Part shown: one piece after another, positions 54,172 to 63,689 of the stretch
Layout: every line of letters begins with the position of its first letter
How positions within the stretch are numbered: the first letter of the stretch is position 1
Source: Thalassomonas sp. RHCl1
Lineage (GTDB): Bacteria > Pseudomonadota > Gammaproteobacteria > Enterobacterales > Alteromonadaceae
DNA length: 64,000 nt
Reading direction: 5' to 3'
Assembly (NCBI RefSeq): GCF_947387555.1
Contig: NZ_CANDNZ010000013.1
Coordinates: 92,854-156,853 of the forward strand
The notes under the pieces: generated by a model
What the model was told of the DNA's origin: nothing
What the model saw: the letters and a program-made list of their open reading frames with translations, nothing else
Database searches by the model: none
Translations under genes and position numbers: made by a program

Positions 54172-54659
54172 CGTATCTTCCTTATTTATTAACGATTCTT
54201 GATTTTCCCAACCGGCAGGCCGTTATCAGCAGCACAGCCGATCAACAAATGAGTTGACATAAACCTTTGTCATTTAAAAACAATAACGATTGATATTGAC
54301 GCCTGTGCCGGCAATAACATTAGCGACACGGGTAAAGTGAAAACTAAACCGGGGAATATAGGTAATTTTGAAAAATTTCTTTTATTGAACATTCAACATC
54401 ATCCTGAAATACGCCGTCGATCTATTTCGACTCTTCAATCGATTTAAAAAGACCCAGAGGCCTCAGGATTAATTTCAAATAATTTTAAATTGATTTTAAC
54501 TTTTTTTTAACCTTTTGAATTTGCGGTGAAATAAATGTTAAAAAAATTAACTTTTATCGTGATATTTTTGTGAGAAATTTATGTTAGCAGCAATTTTGAA
54601 TAGGGAAACATTAAGATATTTATCCAGGTTATCGGACAATTTGTGTTGTTTTGGTGAAA
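54172..54659. other. AT-rich intergenic region
   Basis: Nearly 490 bp with no gene visible. It includes a very AT-rich stretch at 54470-54600 and should contain the promoter of the duplicated secreted-protein gene. No regulatory site is identified. Confidence 0.4.
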
Positions 54660-55346
54660 TTAACGTAAGGCGGCTAAGTCGACATGTAATTGACGGCACA
54701 ACGCAGCCACCTGGCTGGTGGTTTCGTCAAAAGCTATCCCCAGACGTATTTTCGTTTGTTGTTTACGCTGATTTCTGACCTCCCCCGCCAGCATGCCGAC
54801 ACTATGTTGTTGATCTCCCAGGTTCACCATAAGTTTTCTATGATGTACATCTTTGACTTTTGCGGGCATATCAAAGACAAAACAGCAGCCGCCTAATGAA
54901 ATATCCTGTATGCAACCATTGATCACAGGGACCTGCTCGAAGCCGGTATTTTCAATCATGGCGCTGATGCAAGTTGCCGCCCTTGGATGTTTTCTTAACT
55001 GACAGGTTTCTATATGTTTGGGGAAGCTTAATACCAGAAATTCATGGGGGTAAGAAACCAGGGATTCTACCGGACAGGAAAAGGCCAGGCATAACCCGCC
55101 ATCGAGCAAGGCACGGATCACCACTTCATATCCGCTCACCATCAAGGTATTGTGGTATTTATCTTTAGCCCCGGCAGGTAAAGTGATCAACAAATAACTG
55201 CCCATTTCATAACCGATCAACTGGCTGGAGAAACGTATGGTTTGCGCCGCATTTACCTGCACAGTCAAAGAACAACCGGGAGACATTTTGTTAAATACTG
55301 CAAACTTGTGATTATCAATACTGGGAATTTTAATCGCCGCCATCAT
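54660..55346 (-). CDS. PilZ-domain protein (YcgR-like)
   Basis: A 228-residue cytoplasmic protein with a YcgR-like N-terminal domain (about 1-110) and a PilZ domain (about 115-225). The c-di-GMP-binding residues are present: R-K-H-P-R near residue 118 (R-x-x-x-R) and D-I-S-L-G-G near 150 (D/N-x-S-x-x-G). In enterobacteria YcgR slows the flagellar motor on c-di-GMP binding. The ATG at 55346 is followed by a second Met. No flagellar gene is nearby, so the output here is inferred only. Confidence 0.88.
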   Translation of the reverse strand: MMAAIKIPSIDNHKFAVFNKMSPGCSLTVQVNAAQTIRFSSQLIGYEMGSYLLITLPAGAKDKYHNTLMVSGYEVVIRALLDGGLCLAFSCPVESLVSYPHEFLVLSFPKHIETCQLRKHPRAATCISAMIENTGFEQVPVINGCIQDISLGGCCFVFDMPAKVKDVHHRKLMVNLGDQQHSVGMLAGEVRNQRKQQTKIRLGIAFDETTSQVAALCRQLHVDLAALR

Positions 55347-55752
55347 TACCTCTTGCTACAACAAAACAGCACCGGTACATCAATTCGGCAACTGTTTTAA
55401 ACATATGACTGTCCCGGGCTAAATGTTAAACACGGGTCATAAAACCGGAGCAGGAGTCAAAATACCGTGCTTAGCCGCTTTGCCTGTGTTTCTTTAGGGA
55501 CAAAATGGATAGTGCAATATTTTGACCAAAAATCATTCAATCAAGAGAAGGAGTGGCTTAACAGCTAAATAAAAAGAAAAAAAGCGATTGTTTAATTGAC
55601 CTTAGCCAATAAAAAAATCCAGGCCATTACAGAAAATGACTTAAAACAGCCGATAAAATTTTGACAGGGGCCGCAACAGCCCCCGCCGGAAATGGCGACC
55701 CGGTGCCTGGAGACTTTCCTAAACCGGGTTATTGCAATAAAGCCAACGGATA
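55347..55752. other. Intergenic region with tas-side hairpin
   Basis: No gene is seen in these 406 bp. The most structured part is the GC-rich hairpin at 55667-55683. Confidence 0.5.
55667..55683 (-). terminator. Likely terminator of the aldo/keto reductase gene
   Basis: GGGGC at 55667-55671 pairs with GCCCC at 55679-55683; on the minus strand it is followed by TGTCAAAATTTTA. It lies about 70 bp past the reductase stop. Confidence 0.4.
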
Positions 55753-56805
55753 TTAAAACGGCGCAGGGTAACGTTTCAATACCTGGTCAATATCGTGAAG
55801 GATTTCAGCGGATAAAGGCTCACCGAATGCGGCAATATTTTCTTGTAGCTGGGGTATGCTGGTCGCTCCGATAATGGTAGAAGTTACCCCGTTAACCTGA
55901 TCAACCCAGCCAAGGGCAAGTTTCGCCGGTGAAATACCATGCTGTTTGGCCAGCTCGACAAAAGCGGTTACCGCTTCATTGGCTATCGGCGTATCCCTGA
56001 ACAGGCCGTGACGCTGCATAAAAGTAAAGCGTGTGCCGGCAGGACGGGCGCCATTAAGGTATTTCCCCGTTAACAACCCGGTTGCCAGCGGCGACCAGGG
56101 CAAATAAGCGACATCTTCATGTGCGCAATTTTCAATTAAATAAGGCCAGTCTTTATGGTGCAGTAGGCTAAATTCGTTTTGCACCGACACCATGCGCGGC
56201 AAGTTATGCAGCTCACTTAATTTCAGGTATTGATTCAACCCCCAGGGGGTATCGTCGGATAAGCCGCAATAGCGGATCTTGCCCGCTTTTATACAGGCAT
56301 CTAAGCCCTGTAGAATATCCAGCATATTCTGGCGTTGCGCCTCAACATCAAATTCACTGTAGTGAGTATTATTCGGCCAGTGCTTGCCAAAATGCGGGGT
56401 GGGATAATTAGGCCAGTGCAACTGGTATAAATCGATATAGTCGGTTTGCAGGCGTTTTAACGAGGTTTCCACCGCCTGAATAACCGATTTGCCGGTTATC
56501 GCCTTACCTTCCCTGATATAAGAGAACCCCGGCCCGGCAATTTTTGATGCCAAAACAATGTCTTTGCGCTTTTGCGGATTGACTTTTAGCCAGTTGCCGA
56601 TATAGGTCTCGGTTTTGCCATAGGTGTCTTTTTTCGGGGGAATGGCGTACATTTCTGCGGTATCAATAAAATTAATCCCCTGCGCCAGGGCATAATCGAG
56701 CTGATCGTTGGCATCCTGCTGACTATTTTGTACGCCCCAGGTCATAGTCCCCAGGCAAATGCGGGAGACTGTTAACGGGCTGCTGCCTAACTGAAGGTAT
56801 TTCAT
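55753..56805 (-). CDS. tas: NADP(H)-dependent aldo/keto reductase, Tas-like
   Basis: A 350-residue (beta/alpha)8 oxidoreductase closely resembling Tas of enterobacteria. It starts MKYLQLGSSPLTVSRICLGTMTW, has the catalytic Asp and Tyr in FIDTAEMYAIPP, the K in VLASKIAG and the His in DLYQLHWPN, and the cofactor region near ...TSTIIGATS. It is divergent from the ABC transporter gene across about 280 bp. The physiological substrate is not established. Confidence 0.93.
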   Translation of the reverse strand: MKYLQLGSSPLTVSRICLGTMTWGVQNSQQDANDQLDYALAQGINFIDTAEMYAIPPKKDTYGKTETYIGNWLKVNPQKRKDIVLASKIAGPGFSYIREGKAITGKSVIQAVETSLKRLQTDYIDLYQLHWPNYPTPHFGKHWPNNTHYSEFDVEAQRQNMLDILQGLDACIKAGKIRYCGLSDDTPWGLNQYLKLSELHNLPRMVSVQNEFSLLHHKDWPYLIENCAHEDVAYLPWSPLATGLLTGKYLNGARPAGTRFTFMQRHGLFRDTPIANEAVTAFVELAKQHGISPAKLALGWVDQVNGVTSTIIGATSIPQLQENIAAFGEPLSAEILHDIDQVLKRYPAPF

Positions 56806-57086
56806 AAAACTCCTGAACTTAAAGTGGTTATCCTTACCCGGCGCTCCTTTACCCGAAGCAAAGAATAAAACAAGGTAAATGGCTTATATTACTGGCAAAT
56901 CACCTCAATAATATAAGCCAGCTTATTGATTAAGGAAACCGTGTCTTTGTGCAAATCGTTATTGGGCTAATGCCTGGCAATAATTGCTATTTTGTCGGTG
57001 AATTAGCGCGTACACTGTCCCTTAGTGTTACTCTCAATGACCCTAGCGGTATTACCGCTTTTTACAGGCAAAAAATAAGGAAAAAT

Positions 57087-58898
57087 ATGCAGTCAGATCC
57101 CTCAGCAACAATATCAGCCCCCGCTGATGTCCAAACGGGTAAGCAAGGTAAAAAACTTACGATATTGTTAGAGCTTCTTCAGTTTATCCGCCCCTACAAA
57201 GCACGGGGCCTTGCCGCCATTATTGTGCTTATTTTTACCGCCGCCGTGATGTTATCTGTGGGCCAGGGGGTGAGAATGTTAATTGACCAGGGGTTTGTCC
57301 AGCAATCGCTGGAGCAGCTGAAAAATGCCGTGTTCTTTATCCTTGGCATCACGGTCCTGATTGCCGCAGGCACCTTTGCCCGCTTCTACCTGGTGTCCTG
57401 GATAGGGGAGCGGGTCAGTGCCGATATCCGCCTGGCGGTGTTTAACCATGTGATCACCCTGCACCCCAGTTACTTTGAAACCAGCGGCAGCGGCGATATC
57501 ATGTCGCGCATCACCACAGACACCACGCTGCTGCAAAGTATTATCGGCTCTTCTTTTTCCATGGCGCTGCGCAGTGCGCTGATGTTTTTAGGCGCCCTGG
57601 TGATGTTATTTGCCACCAATATTAAATTGACGTTGATTGTGTTGACCTCAGTGCCTTTTATCCTGGTGCCTATCCTCTTTTATGGCCGCAAGGTGAGAAA
57701 GCTCTCCAGAAAAAGCCAGGACTCCATGGCCGATGTCGGCAGTTATGCCGGGGAAGCAATAGAGCATATTAAAACGGTGCAAAGTTATACCCGGGAGCCG
57801 GAAGAAAAAGTCTCTTTTTCAGGTGAAGTTGAAAAAACCTTCCAAATCGGCCGTCGCCGCATTCAGCAACGCGCCACTTTAATTGCCGGTGTGATCGTCA
57901 TCGTTTTTGGCGCCATTACCGGCATGTTATGGGTGGGCGGCAGTGATGTGATCTCAGGCAAGATGAGCGGCGGCGATCTCGGCGCTTTTGTTTTTTATGC
58001 CATTTTAGTCGCCTCTTCCCTTGCCACCATTTCCGAAGTACTGGGAGAGCTGCAACGTGCGGCGGGAGCAACGGAAAGACTGATAGAGATTTTACAGGTT
58101 GAAAGCCATATATTGCCGCCGGTAAAAAATGCCGTTTCTGCCGCGAGTCTGCCGGCAGAAATAAGTTTTAAAAATGTCACCTTCAACTACCCTTCCCGGC
58201 CGGATCTCCCGGCGACCGATGCACTGACACTCAGCGCTGAACAAGGAAAAGTGCTGGCCCTTGTAGGACCTTCCGGCGCCGGTAAAACCACCTTATTTGA
58301 ATTGTTGCAACGCTTCTATGATCCCCAGTCCGGTACCATTACCCTGGGAGGCACGGATATCCGCCAGCTCGATCCCAAAGACTTACGCCAGCAAATGGCG
58401 CTGGTACCGCAACAACCGGCGCTTTTTAGCAGCGATGTCTTTCACAACATTCGTTACGGCAAACCGGACGCCAGCGACGAAGAGGTGATCGAGGCGGCGA
58501 AAAAAGCCCATGCCCACGAATTTATCATCACCCTGCCCGACGGCTACAACAGTTTTCTCGGCGAGAAGGGGGTCAGGCTTTCCGGCGGCCAGCGCCAGCG
58601 TATCGCCATTGCCCGGGCAATATTAAAAGATCCACATATTCTGTTACTGGACGAAGCAACCAGTGCCCTGGACAGTGAAAGTGAGCATCATGTACAGCAG
58701 GCGCTGGAAGAATTGATGCGTGGCCGCACGACCTTGATCATCGCCCATAGGTTATCCACCATTCAACATGCTGATCAAATAGCAGTGCTGGATCAGGGCA
58801 AACTGATTGAAATGGGAGATCACAAATCGCTGATGGCAAGCTGCGAGCTTTATCAGCGCCTGGTGGAGTTGCAGTTCAAGCATCTTCAACCACATTAA
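57087..58898 (+). CDS. ABC transporter half-molecule, MsbA/multidrug type (permease-ATPase)
   Basis: A 603-residue exporter. ATG 57087 follows AAGGAAAAAT; the frame to 56949 upstream is not protein-like and lacks a site. The membrane domain with six helices is at about 35-330. The ATPase has GPSGAGKTTL (Walker A), LSGGQRQRIAIARAI (signature), ILLLDEATSALD (Walker B) and AHRLST. It works as a homodimer by family rule. It may be a multidrug or lipid exporter, and the substrate cannot be told from sequence. The msbA partner lpxK is not adjacent, so a multidrug type is favoured. Confidence 0.93.
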   Translation: MQSDPSATISAPADVQTGKQGKKLTILLELLQFIRPYKARGLAAIIVLIFTAAVMLSVGQGVRMLIDQGFVQQSLEQLKNAVFFILGITVLIAAGTFARFYLVSWIGERVSADIRLAVFNHVITLHPSYFETSGSGDIMSRITTDTTLLQSIIGSSFSMALRSALMFLGALVMLFATNIKLTLIVLTSVPFILVPILFYGRKVRKLSRKSQDSMADVGSYAGEAIEHIKTVQSYTREPEEKVSFSGEVEKTFQIGRRRIQQRATLIAGVIVIVFGAITGMLWVGGSDVISGKMSGGDLGAFVFYAILVASSLATISEVLGELQRAAGATERLIEILQVESHILPPVKNAVSAASLPAEISFKNVTFNYPSRPDLPATDALTLSAEQGKVLALVGPSGAGKTTLFELLQRFYDPQSGTITLGGTDIRQLDPKDLRQQMALVPQQPALFSSDVFHNIRYGKPDASDEEVIEAAKKAHAHEFIITLPDGYNSFLGEKGVRLSGGQRQRIAIARAILKDPHILLLDEATSALDSESEHHVQQALEELMRGRTTLIIAHRLSTIQHADQIAVLDQGKLIEMGDHKSLMASCELYQRLVELQFKHLQPH

Positions 58899-59164
58899 AG
58901 CCGGCAGAGAAATCCACCGGCCGGGGAGCGTCAGATTTGGCGACCTCCCCCTGAATCCCTTAAAAATTCACCAAATAAAAGTACATCGGCCAGGCCGTTC
59001 AGCAGCCAGGTTCATTTGACATAACAACAAAAACTACTAGCCTTACAATACGTTAGTATTGAATTGTCTTATTTGGATAGGGATATTGAATCTTGTCCTG
59101 CTCAAGCCCTCATCTTGCAGTTATTGGCAATTTATCACCCCAATAACAATAAGATGAGGCCAAT

Positions 59165-60142
59165 ATGTTATTTGCAACCAACCGCACCCCAAAAGAATCC
59201 GTCAGAAGCAAGAAAAACAGAAAAATTTCCTTTCCGGTACAAAAAACCAGGGCGGCAACAGACATGTATTTTTGTGAGCGCCAAGGTGAAGATGATTATA
59301 TTGAAATAGGCAGCCTGGAGTTTTTTTCCCGGTTAAAAGCCCTGCCGCCCAAAACCCAGATTTTACTCTATATTCATGGTTTCAATAATACCGCAGAGCC
59401 GGATATATTTCCCAATGCAACAACGCTGCAAACACTAATCAATAAAGAAAAAGGTGCCGACTTTGCTTATGTGGTGCCGTTAATGTGGCCCTGTGATGAT
59501 GACTCTCTTGCCGCATTTATTGATGATTACTGGGACGATCAAAAAGCCGCCGATGCCAGTGGCGGCGCTTTTGCCAGAATGCTGACCAAATTTGATATCT
59601 GGCGTAATAAAGAAGCTTCATTACCCAAGCCCTGTGCCCGCAGGATCAATATTTTAGCGCATTCCATGGGGGCAAGGGTACTAAGAAACGCCGTCGCCTT
59701 TTGGGGCCGTCACGACCATGCCGGGCAAGTGCCCGAGCTGTTCCGCAATATCTTTATGTTTGCGCCGGATGTAGTGAACCATTGCCTGGAGCCGGGACAA
59801 AACGCCGAATTAATTCCTAATACCGCACGCAATACCCTGGTTTATTTTGCCAATGACGATCTGGCCATGCCTGCCAGCAAAATAGCCAATTTAAAAAACA
59901 AGGTGGTTTCGCGCCGACTCGGTATGACAGGCCCGGAAGATTTAGACCTTTTACCCCGAAATGTCTATGAAGTTGACTGTGATAATTTTAACAACAGCGT
60001 TGATACCCCTAAGGGGCATACCTACTTTTTGGATAAAAATGGTAACGGCAAAGCCACCCCGGCACTTAAACATATGCTGGAGGCCATGGATGGCGGCAGA
60101 GTCAAACCGGACCAGCGCAGTTATGAATTACCCAAACGTTAA
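59165..60142 (+). CDS. Alpha/beta hydrolase, DUF900 family
   Basis: A 325-residue cytoplasmic hydrolase (no signal peptide). The fold is indicated by the strand ILLYIHGFNN (oxyanion region), the nucleophile elbow LAHSMGARVL with the serine near residue 165, a likely acid Asp in FAPDVVN or in FANDDLA, and a His in KGHTYFL near residue 289. DUF900 enzymes have mostly unknown substrates. It is monocistronic; 266 bp separate it from the ABC gene. Confidence 0.85.
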   Translation: MLFATNRTPKESVRSKKNRKISFPVQKTRAATDMYFCERQGEDDYIEIGSLEFFSRLKALPPKTQILLYIHGFNNTAEPDIFPNATTLQTLINKEKGADFAYVVPLMWPCDDDSLAAFIDDYWDDQKAADASGGAFARMLTKFDIWRNKEASLPKPCARRINILAHSMGARVLRNAVAFWGRHDHAGQVPELFRNIFMFAPDVVNHCLEPGQNAELIPNTARNTLVYFANDDLAMPASKIANLKNKVVSRRLGMTGPEDLDLLPRNVYEVDCDNFNNSVDTPKGHTYFLDKNGNGKATPALKHMLEAMDGGRVKPDQRSYELPKR

Positions 60143-60340
60143 CCGGGACTCACTGACGCGCAGCACTGTATTTGCGGTCGCAAACATCCGGGAGCAGATT
60201 TATTCTTGTTGTCGGGAAAGCTCCGTTTTCTCGGCACAGATTTGAGCGTATAGTTAAACGGCTCGGCGCTGTCTGAGCCCCGGAATGATTTTTCACCTAA
60301 CAGGTATCCACCGCTAATTGCCTGCTGTGACAGCTTTCCG

Positions 60341-60649
60341 CTACCCTCTAGCGAAGCCGATCCCCGGATTGTCTGACCTGGCTTTTTTTGGCTTGGGCAA
60401 TCCCTGTTTGGAAAACCAACCGGTACCGTGGGCATCTCCCGCCTTGTCGGTGACCGCTACCTCAATGGCGTTCCAATCACGCATATCTCCGTCAATTTCA
60501 ATGCTGTAGCCAGGGTTGGGAAAAATCACTAAAGCGGCACCGGCAAACGCATAAAAGCCAGCGTTTTTTTCTGCGTTTTCGCTCCCCTGAAGCAAGTGAA
60601 AAAGTGTTACAAGCGCCTTCCCTGCCGGGTAAATAGTTTGAAAAGTCAT
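60341..60649 (-). CDS. Hypothetical protein
   Basis: A 102-residue frame from ATG 60649, with GAGGG upstream. The N-terminal third is hydrophobic-helical; a central part (YSIEIDGDMRDWNAIEVAVTDKAGD) resembles a beta domain found in some carbohydrate-associated proteins (IDGxxxDW pattern). The end may be truncated or frameshifted, since an overlapping minus frame continues to 60139. No family is recognised. Confidence 0.45.
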   Translation of the reverse strand: MTFQTIYPAGKALVTLFHLLQGSENAEKNAGFYAFAGAALVIFPNPGYSIEIDGDMRDWNAIEVAVTDKAGDAHGTGWFSKQGLPKPKKARSDNPGIGFARG

Positions 60650-60823
60650 AAGTCCCTCATGCCAGATCAAAATTAACATTAGCAGCTAAGCCGGTGTTAT
60701 TAAAGTGCTTGTCGTTATCGTGTTATCCGGTGCCGTAACGTGCTTTTGCTATAGTGAAAATCTTCACTATAATTGCTTTAAATTCAAGGATGTTTACACC
60801 TACTAAATATTAGGGAGAACACC

Positions 60824-61441
60824 ATGTCATATCGTTTACAAGGCAGTCTGCTCGAAGTTTGTACCTGTAAAATCCTCTGCCCCTGCTGGGTGGGAGAAGA
60901 CCCCGATTTTGTTGATTGTAAATCCGCCATGGCCTGGAATTTTCAGCATGGCACCATTGACGGCGTTGACGTAAGAGGCTTAACCATAGCTTTAGCGGTC
61001 TTTATTCCGGGAAATGTGCTCGACGGCAATTGGCGGGTTACTATGTTCATTGATGAAAATGCCACGGACGAGCAGGCAGCTGCTATCCAGGGGGTTTATT
61101 CCGGCGCTAAAGGCGGGCCGGTAAAAGAACTTGTGCAACTGGTGGGAGAAGTTACCTCTGTAGAACGGGTGCCTATTTTGTTTAAGGTAAATGAAGGCAA
61201 AGGCATATTGAAGGTAGCCGATGTCGCCTATGCCGAGCTTGAGCCGTATAGAAGCGCAACCGGAGAGGTCACCACGCTGTCCAACAGTATTTTCTCCACG
61301 GTACCGGGGGCTCCCGCCTATGTCGGCAAAGCAAGCAAGTTTACCCTTAAAAGCGAGCCCTTAAATGTCGATATTGATATTGAGGGATTCAACTCCATTC
61401 AAAGTGACTTTTTGTTCGAACATACAGGTTGTGATAGTTAA
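60824..61441 (+). CDS. DUF1326 family protein
   Basis: A 205-residue protein with the family start SYRLQGSLLEVCTCKILCPCWVG, whose Cys cluster could bind a metal, and a C-terminal FNSIQSDFLFEHTG. GGGAG precedes the ATG. DUF1326 genes are usually next to DUF2182 genes, as here, which suggests shared function. The actual function is not known. Confidence 0.88.
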   Translation: MSYRLQGSLLEVCTCKILCPCWVGEDPDFVDCKSAMAWNFQHGTIDGVDVRGLTIALAVFIPGNVLDGNWRVTMFIDENATDEQAAAIQGVYSGAKGGPVKELVQLVGEVTSVERVPILFKVNEGKGILKVADVAYAELEPYRSATGEVTTLSNSIFSTVPGAPAYVGKASKFTLKSEPLNVDIDIEGFNSIQSDFLFEHTGCDS

Positions 61442-61542
61442 ATAATGTTTACCTTAAGTCTTTTGCCGAGGGCAAAATTATTGACGATATAAATGTTCGC
61501 CCGTCACGCAACCTGATAACCATTGTTCTGGGCAGCATAGTA

Positions 61543-62256
61543 GTGCTGTCCTGGATAGTATTATGGTATCTGGAGCAGTCGCCATACGGCTTTTTATTTC
61601 ACAACCATGGCGGCGACGCACACGCTCACCACGGCCATGTACCGGCCTGGCTCTCGTCAGTTGCCTTTTTAGCGGGTTGGTTGTTAATGACAATTGCCAT
61701 GATGCTGCCGACCACAGTGCCGCTGATCAACCTGTTTCGCCGCATGACGGCTTCGCGCAAACAAAGCCGTTATTTGCTGTTGCTACTGTTAAGTGGTTAT
61801 CTGCTAGCCTGGCTCGGTTTTGGTGTATTAGCACTGGCGCTTATCTGGGGGCTTGAACAAATTCCCGGTGGCAGACAAATGCAACAAACCTGGGGGTGGA
61901 GTGCAGGACTTTTCCTGTTGGCCGGTGCTTTTCAATTTTCAAAAGTCAAATATGCCTGCCTGGACATGTGCCGTACGCCCCTGGGTTTTCTGATGAGCCA
62001 CTGGCACGGCAAAAATGACCGGCGTGAGGCATTTAACATCGGCTGGCAGCATGGTCTGTTTTGTGTCGGTTGCTGTTGGGCGCTGATGTTGCTGATGTTT
62101 GCGGTTTCCGCAGCAAACCTTAGCTGGATGTTGCTGCTGGCTTTTATTATGGCGATAGAAAAAAATGCCGCTTGGGGGCAAAAGCTGGGCCGGCCGCTGG
62201 GATTGTTGTTGATCGTCACCGCTATCGGCATCAGTTTATATCACTTAACCGGCTAA
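61543..62256 (+). CDS. DUF2182 integral membrane protein
   Basis: A membrane protein with several hydrophobic helices, a His-rich periplasmic loop (HNHGGDAHAHHGH) and a Cys-containing segment (GLFCVGCCW) plausibly for metal binding. The first possible standard start is the GTG at 61543, but it falls within the first transmembrane helix; the same frame is open back to 61438 with no ATG, GTG or TTG, while an ATG at 61445 lies in another frame. The annotated start is therefore uncertain (see findings). Partner of DUF1326 upstream. Confidence 0.85.
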   Translation: MLSWIVLWYLEQSPYGFLFHNHGGDAHAHHGHVPAWLSSVAFLAGWLLMTIAMMLPTTVPLINLFRRMTASRKQSRYLLLLLLSGYLLAWLGFGVLALALIWGLEQIPGGRQMQQTWGWSAGLFLLAGAFQFSKVKYACLDMCRTPLGFLMSHWHGKNDRREAFNIGWQHGLFCVGCCWALMLLMFAVSAANLSWMLLLAFIMAIEKNAAWGQKLGRPLGLLLIVTAIGISLYHLTG

Positions 62257-62390
62257 GCTGCCTTTTGTTTTAACTGGCGTGTTAAGCTCCCCTTTAAAAC
62301 ACCCTAAACATTTTATTTTGTTGATAATATGTATCTTGTTAGAGACATTTTCTTGCTATTTTAGGTTATGGCTAAGGCACACTGGCTTTT

Positions 62391-63272
62391 ATGAACACCA
62401 ATACTTTTAAAATTACCGCCTGTACCGGCTTTGCACTTTTTGCCTTTGCCGGAAATTCGGTTTTGTGCCGGTTGGCGCTGGGAGACAGCGCGATAGATGC
62501 CGCCAGCTTCACCGCCATTCGCTTATTCTCCGGTATTATTATGCTCGGGGTTATACTGCTGGCAACAAAAAGCAATCAAACACCGCCAGCCAAAGGCAGC
62601 TGGTCGGCTGCTTTTATGTTATTCCTTTATGCGGTCACTTTTTCATTTGCCTATATTTCATTGGACACAGGCACAGGTGCCCTGATCCTTTTCGGTGCCG
62701 TTCAGCTGACCATGATCATGGCCAGTTTGCTTTCAGGCATCAAGCTTCACGCAACAGAATGGCTGGGCACCTTGATCGCCTTTTCCGGCTTTGTCTATTT
62801 AGTGCAACCTAGTCTGAGCACCCCGTCTTTTACCGGCTTTGTCCTGATGACCATTGCCGGTATTGCCTGGGGCGTATATACCCTTAAAGGCCGGGGGTCG
62901 AACAGCCCGCTTGCCGACACCAGCTATAACTTTTTACGCACCTTGCCTTTTCTTCTGCTCTTGGTATTGCCGATGCTTTACAACAGTCATCTGTCACGGG
63001 ACGGAATTTTACTGGCGGTGTTGTCGGGAGCAATTGCCTCGGGCATTGGATATGCCGTCTGGTATATAGCACTGAGGGGACTCAGTGTGATACAAGCCGC
63101 CGTTGTTCAACTACTGGTGCCTATTATTGCAGCTTTAGGCGGGGTAATATTTGCCAATGAAGTCATTTCATTGCAGTTGATGCTCTCATCCCTGATGGTG
63201 CTTGGCGGCATACTGATAGTACTCCTTGGCCGATATTATGTGAATGGGCTCGCTGCAAATAAAACATCGTAA
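62391..63272 (+). CDS. EamA-family (DMT) transporter
   Basis: A 293-residue inner-membrane transporter with about ten transmembrane helices in two homologous five-helix halves (LFAFAGNSVLCRLALG in the first, the second starting at about residue 150). This family includes metabolite and amino-acid exporters. The substrate is not predictable. It is monocistronic. Confidence 0.9.
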   Translation: MNTNTFKITACTGFALFAFAGNSVLCRLALGDSAIDAASFTAIRLFSGIIMLGVILLATKSNQTPPAKGSWSAAFMLFLYAVTFSFAYISLDTGTGALILFGAVQLTMIMASLLSGIKLHATEWLGTLIAFSGFVYLVQPSLSTPSFTGFVLMTIAGIAWGVYTLKGRGSNSPLADTSYNFLRTLPFLLLLVLPMLYNSHLSRDGILLAVLSGAIASGIGYAVWYIALRGLSVIQAAVVQLLVPIIAALGGVIFANEVISLQLMLSSLMVLGGILIVLLGRYYVNGLAANKTS

Positions 63273-63482
63273 ACTCATCAGCGCCCATAGAAAAAGCAAA
63301 GAATAACAAATTAAAGTTTTTCCTATAGCAGCCAGGCCATTTAACCTTTTACGGAAACAAATCCCCGGCGACCCCACCGCCTTGTATCTGCAAATCAGCA
63401 CAACTACAATTTGGATTACTACATCGTTTTTGCAACAACATCTGCAAAAATAATCCCATCATCCTATGAGTGAATTTCGACA

Positions 63483-63689
63483 ATGATTGAACTTAAGATA
63501 CAAGCGGTTGGTGCCGGCCTGGGAGTGGAATTGCCACAAGAAGTACTCGATCAGCTACAGGCCAGTAAGGGAGAAACCATTTTTTTGGAATATATGTGTG
63601 ACGGCAGCTATCAGCTGGTCAAACATGATGAAGAGCTGGCTGAGCGAATCAGCCTGATCGACGGCCAGATGCATGAGGAAGATGCCTGA
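63483..63689 (+). CDS. AbrB/MazE-like antitoxin (no adjacent toxin found)
   Basis: A 68-residue protein with the swapped-hairpin pattern: ELKIQAVGAGLGVELPQEVLDQLQ, then KGETIFLEYMCDGSYQLVK, followed by a helical C-terminal stretch ELAERISLIDGQMHEEDA that would bind a toxin. The N-terminal part would bind its own promoter. No Doc, MazF or other toxin gene follows within the window, and the antitoxin C-terminus is short. A 51-residue overlapping frame downstream (63682-63837) is not recognisable. Confidence 0.75.
   Translation: MIELKIQAVGAGLGVELPQEVLDQLQASKGETIFLEYMCDGSYQLVKHDEELAERISLIDGQMHEEDA

Noticed and set aside
56949..57086. N-terminal extension of the ABC half-transporter
   Set aside because: The Shine-Dalgarno before 57087 and normal family length favour the later start.
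60139..60435. A 98-residue minus frame next to the hypothetical gene at 60341-60649
   Set aside because: Composition (Pro, Gly, Ser, Lys) looks like a shadow; listed only as a possible continuation after a frameshift.
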